A DNA stretch of 7,140 nucleotides, taken from positions 14,608 to 21,747 of the forward strand of contig JAHZBJ010000018.1 in assembly GCA_019423445.1 (NCBI GenBank), written 5' to 3'. This stretch comes from Oscillospiraceae bacterium. GTDB lineage: Bacteria > Bacillota > Clostridia > Oscillospirales > Ruminococcaceae. The position numbers were made by a program, and so were the translations under genes. The notes under the pieces were generated by a model. The model had not been told where the DNA came from. It searched no databases and saw nothing but the letters and a program-made list of their open reading frames with translations. Shown here one piece after another: positions 5,700 through 7,140 of the stretch (the stretch's first letter is position 1; every line of letters starts with the position of its first letter).

Positions 5700-6500
5700 T
5701 TACGGATCCAGGGTCCGGCTCTGTCCGGCCCCGTGGCCATGGCCGTTTCCGCCGTGGCCGCCGCCCATGCCGGACATCCCGCCCATCCCGGAGCCGCCTT
5801 CCCCCCAGGAGGAGCCGCCGGGGGAAAGCTCCTGAATCCACTGGCGGATCTCCCGCATGGTAAGATCCTGAACCTCTTCCGGCGTCACGCTGGGATCCAG
5901 GGCCTGGAGTTCCAGGAAAGCCCGGTACTTCCCGTAGGAGAGTCCCGCTTCATGGGCCGCTTCCACCTCTCCGGGAGCCGCCTGCCAGCAATAGGCGTTC
6001 CCGCACCCGGAGGTGCAGGACTCCATATCCTCCAGGATCCTTCCCCTCTGTTCCAGGTCCTCCCCCACCACCACAATGGAGAGGACCTCGTCCCGGGCCA
6101 GGCAGTCGGTGACCACGGGGGTGGCCAGCACCTGCTCCACCGCCTGGGTGTATTCCATAAAATCCACATCCAGGCCTGCCGCCAGGGCTTCGCCGTCGTC
6201 GTTCCAGCCCCGGACCGAGATGACCCGGTCGAAGCGGTTCACCTCCAGTTCAATGGAGGGGTTGATGTCGATGCTGATCACCGAGGTGGGGGTGAAGTAA
6301 AGCCTCCAGCCTCCCAGGGCAGCCGCCGCCACCAGGAGGAAACAGGCCAGGGCGGGGACCAGCCCCCGGTATGCCGGAGCGGACCATCCGGTGCGCTGCT
6401 GCCGCTCCCGGACCTTCTGGAGCACAAAGTCCCGGGTGGCGCTTTTCAGCTCCTCCTCCGCCCGGACGCTGTCGAAAGCCTCTTTCAGCCGGTCACGCAT
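5700..6500 (-). CDS. RsgI-like membrane anti-sigma factor with Gly/Met/His-rich tail
   Basis: A 266-aa single-pass protein partnered with the ECF sigma gene it overlaps. Residues 1-45 are cytoplasmic and charged (MRDRLKEAFDSVRAEEELK) and should bind sigma. A helix spans about 46-65. The outside part begins SVISIDINPSIELEVNRFDRV (split at 73-83 and 84-93), the conserved juxtamembrane segment of RsgI proteins, in which the bond N80-P81 corresponds to the site of self-cleavage described for that family. A cysteine group follows (C162, C166, C171, plus C133), then AGLSYGKYRAFLELQALD (186-202). The tail 228-260 is glycine-rich with M239, M242, M245, H249, H254 and H256, suggestive of metal binding. 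ATG 6500 has GGAGGTGA upstream and overlaps the sigma stop as ATGCGTGA; a GTG at 6509 is possible. No carbohydrate-binding or enzyme domain follows, unlike cellulosome-type RsgI proteins. Confidence 0.88.
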   Translation of the reverse strand: MRDRLKEAFDSVRAEEELKSATRDFVLQKVRERQQRTGWSAPAYRGLVPALACFLLVAAAALGGWRLYFTPTSVISIDINPSIELEVNRFDRVISVRGWNDDGEALAAGLDVDFMEYTQAVEQVLATPVVTDCLARDEVLSIVVVGEDLEQRGRILEDMESCTSGCGNAYCWQAAPGEVEAAHEAGLSYGKYRAFLELQALDPSVTPEEVQDLTMREIRQWIQELSPGGSSWGEGGSGMGGMSGMGGGHGGNGHGHGAGQSRTLDP

Positions 6501-6975
6501 ACTCCTCACCTCCCAGCTTTTCCCGGAGCAGCTGTTTTGCCCGGGTCAGAAGCGTATATACCGTGTTCACGTTCTTCCCCAAAATCCGGCTGCTCTGGGG
6601 AGCTGTGTAGTCCTCATAATAGTGGAGGTAAACCACATCCCGGTACTTCCCGGGGAGGGAGAGCACCGCCTCCAGCACCTCCCGGTTCTCCTCCGGGGTC
6701 TGGTCCGGGAGCTCCAGAACCTGGTCTATGGATACCGTGCGCCGCCGGAAAAAACTTTTCAGCAGGTCCCGGCAGGCGTTGATGGTGACCCGGATGAACC
6801 ACGCCCGCTCATGTTCATCGCTTTCAAAGACAGCGGAGCTGAGGGCATACTTCAGAAATACCGTCTGAAATATGTCCTCTGTGTCGGCGTGATTCTTCAG
6901 ATGTACCATGCAGAGGCGCCGGACCGTATCCCCATGCCGCTGGATGGCTCTTGTTATCTCCTCTTCGCTCCGCAT
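6493..6975 (-). CDS. ECF-subfamily RNA polymerase sigma factor, partner of the RsgI-like gene
   Basis: A compact 160-aa sigma factor with regions 2 and 4 only. Region 2 (about 8-78) has HLKNHADTEDIFQTVFLKY (25-43) and ERAWFIRVTINACRDLLKS (56-74). Region 4 (about 98-155) has VLSLPGKYRDVVYLHYYEDY and a helix-turn-helix with VNTVYTLLTRAKQLLREKL. The -35-reading helix (GKNVNTVYTLLTRAK) differs from that of the other sigma in this window (GLPTGTAKTRLRRCR), so the two probably read different promoters. GGAG lies seven bases before the ATG. The gene begins 24 nt after the stop of the repeat protein and ends inside the RsgI-like gene. No promoter is visible in the gap, so transcription likely starts further upstream, outside the window. 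It is not SigI: the length and region layout are ECF-like, although the partner is RsgI-like. Confidence 0.93.
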   Translation of the reverse strand: MRSEEEITRAIQRHGDTVRRLCMVHLKNHADTEDIFQTVFLKYALSSAVFESDEHERAWFIRVTINACRDLLKSFFRRRTVSIDQVLELPDQTPEENREVLEAVLSLPGKYRDVVYLHYYEDYTAPQSSRILGKNVNTVYTLLTRAKQLLREKLGGEEYA

Positions 6976-6999
6976 CTTAAAACTCCGTCAGCTTTTTTC

Positions 7000-7140
7000 T
7001 CAGCCCCGGCAGCCTCTCCGGCAGCCGCTGCCCTGGTTGTCGCAGATTCCGTCGCCGTTCTCATCCACAAAGTACCGGCCGCAGCCGCTGCCCTGGTTGT
7101 CGCAGATTCCGTCGCCGTTCTCGTCCACAAAGTACCGGCC
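7000..7140 (-). CDS. C-terminal end of a cysteine-containing calcium-loop repeat protein (partial)
   Basis: A reading frame enters from the right edge on the minus strand and stops at TGA 7002-7000. The 46 visible residues are two identical copies of a 20-residue unit (GRYFVDENGDGICDNQGSGC) followed by RRGCRG. Within each unit DENGDGICD has the D-x-N-x-D-G-x-x-D spacing of EF-hand and dockerin calcium-binding loops, and two cysteines per unit (positions 13 and 20) could form disulfides or bind metal. There is no flanking helix pair, so it is neither a classical EF-hand nor a complete dockerin. The gene lies 24 nt upstream of the sigma gene, in the same direction, which suggests one operon. 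An exported or surface protein is likely by analogy, but the N-terminus is outside the window and the role is unknown. Confidence 0.75.
   Translation of the reverse strand, partial: GRYFVDENGDGICDNQGSGCGRYFVDENGDGICDNQGSGCRRGCRG
7021..7140 (-). repeat. Tandem 60-bp repeat, two visible copies with one silent difference
   Basis: Positions 7021-7080 and 7081-7140 are identical except for A7063 versus G7123, which changes an Asp codon from GAT to GAC. The unit is an exact multiple of three, so copy number can change without shifting the frame. The window ends on a unit boundary, so more copies probably lie beyond. The short tail at 7003-7020 may be a degenerate remnant because it keeps the Arg/Gly/Cys composition. 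Confidence 0.95.

Noticed and set aside
5733..6782. Long plus-strand frame opposite the second anti-sigma and sigma genes
   Set aside because: Its composition is dominated by Pro, Gly and His from the complementary codons; the minus-strand genes have clear families, ribosome sites and coupled junctions.
7021..7140. CRISPR array
   Set aside because: The 60-bp units are directly adjacent with no spacers and read as protein repeats in frame.

Overview
The window looks like chromosomal DNA from a high-GC member of the Clostridia. The basis is the GC-rich coding, strong GGAGG-type ribosome sites, tight head-to-tail overlaps, and a style of sigma/anti-sigma and TRAP-transporter genes familiar from gut Oscillospiraceae-like organisms. 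The genus is inferred and not proven. No rRNA, tRNA, insertion sequence, phage gene or CRISPR array is visible.

Layout. Positions 1-553 (+) hold the hydrophobic tail of an unidentified protein, coupled through an ATGA overlap to tadA (tRNA adenosine deaminase), and closed by a textbook intrinsic terminator at 569-603. Positions 712-2382 (+) hold a two-gene ECF sigma/anti-sigma unit. It is preceded by an ECF-type promoter (TGAAAC, 17 nt, CGTA), so autoregulation is likely. The anti-sigma gene has a second, very well-formed in-frame start just before its membrane segment. A perfect 19-bp hairpin at 2455-2497 separates this unit from the convergent dctPQM operon.

Positions 5452-2518 (-) hold a complete tripartite TRAP transporter: lipoprotein receptor DctP, small membrane subunit DctQ and large permease DctM, with overlapping genes. 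Upstream is a consensus match to a sigma-54 (-24/-12) promoter, with inverted and direct repeats further upstream that could bind an enhancer-binding protein. Uptake of an organic acid would then depend on RpoN and an activator not in the window. A minus-strand terminator at 5610-5564 insulates this operon from the genes upstream.

Positions 7140-5700 (-) hold a second sigma/anti-sigma unit. The order is the C-terminal end of a protein made of identical 20-residue calcium-loop repeats, then after a 24-nt gap an ECF sigma factor, then (overlapping) an RsgI-like anti-sigma factor. The anti-sigma has a DINPSIEL segment, a cysteine cluster and a Gly/Met/His-rich tail. The three genes look co-transcribed, which makes the repeat protein a candidate input or output of the signalling pair. 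This is the least ordinary part of the window.

Together the window has three separate transcription regimes (two ECF units and one sigma-54 operon) in about 6.4 kb, separated by strong hairpins.
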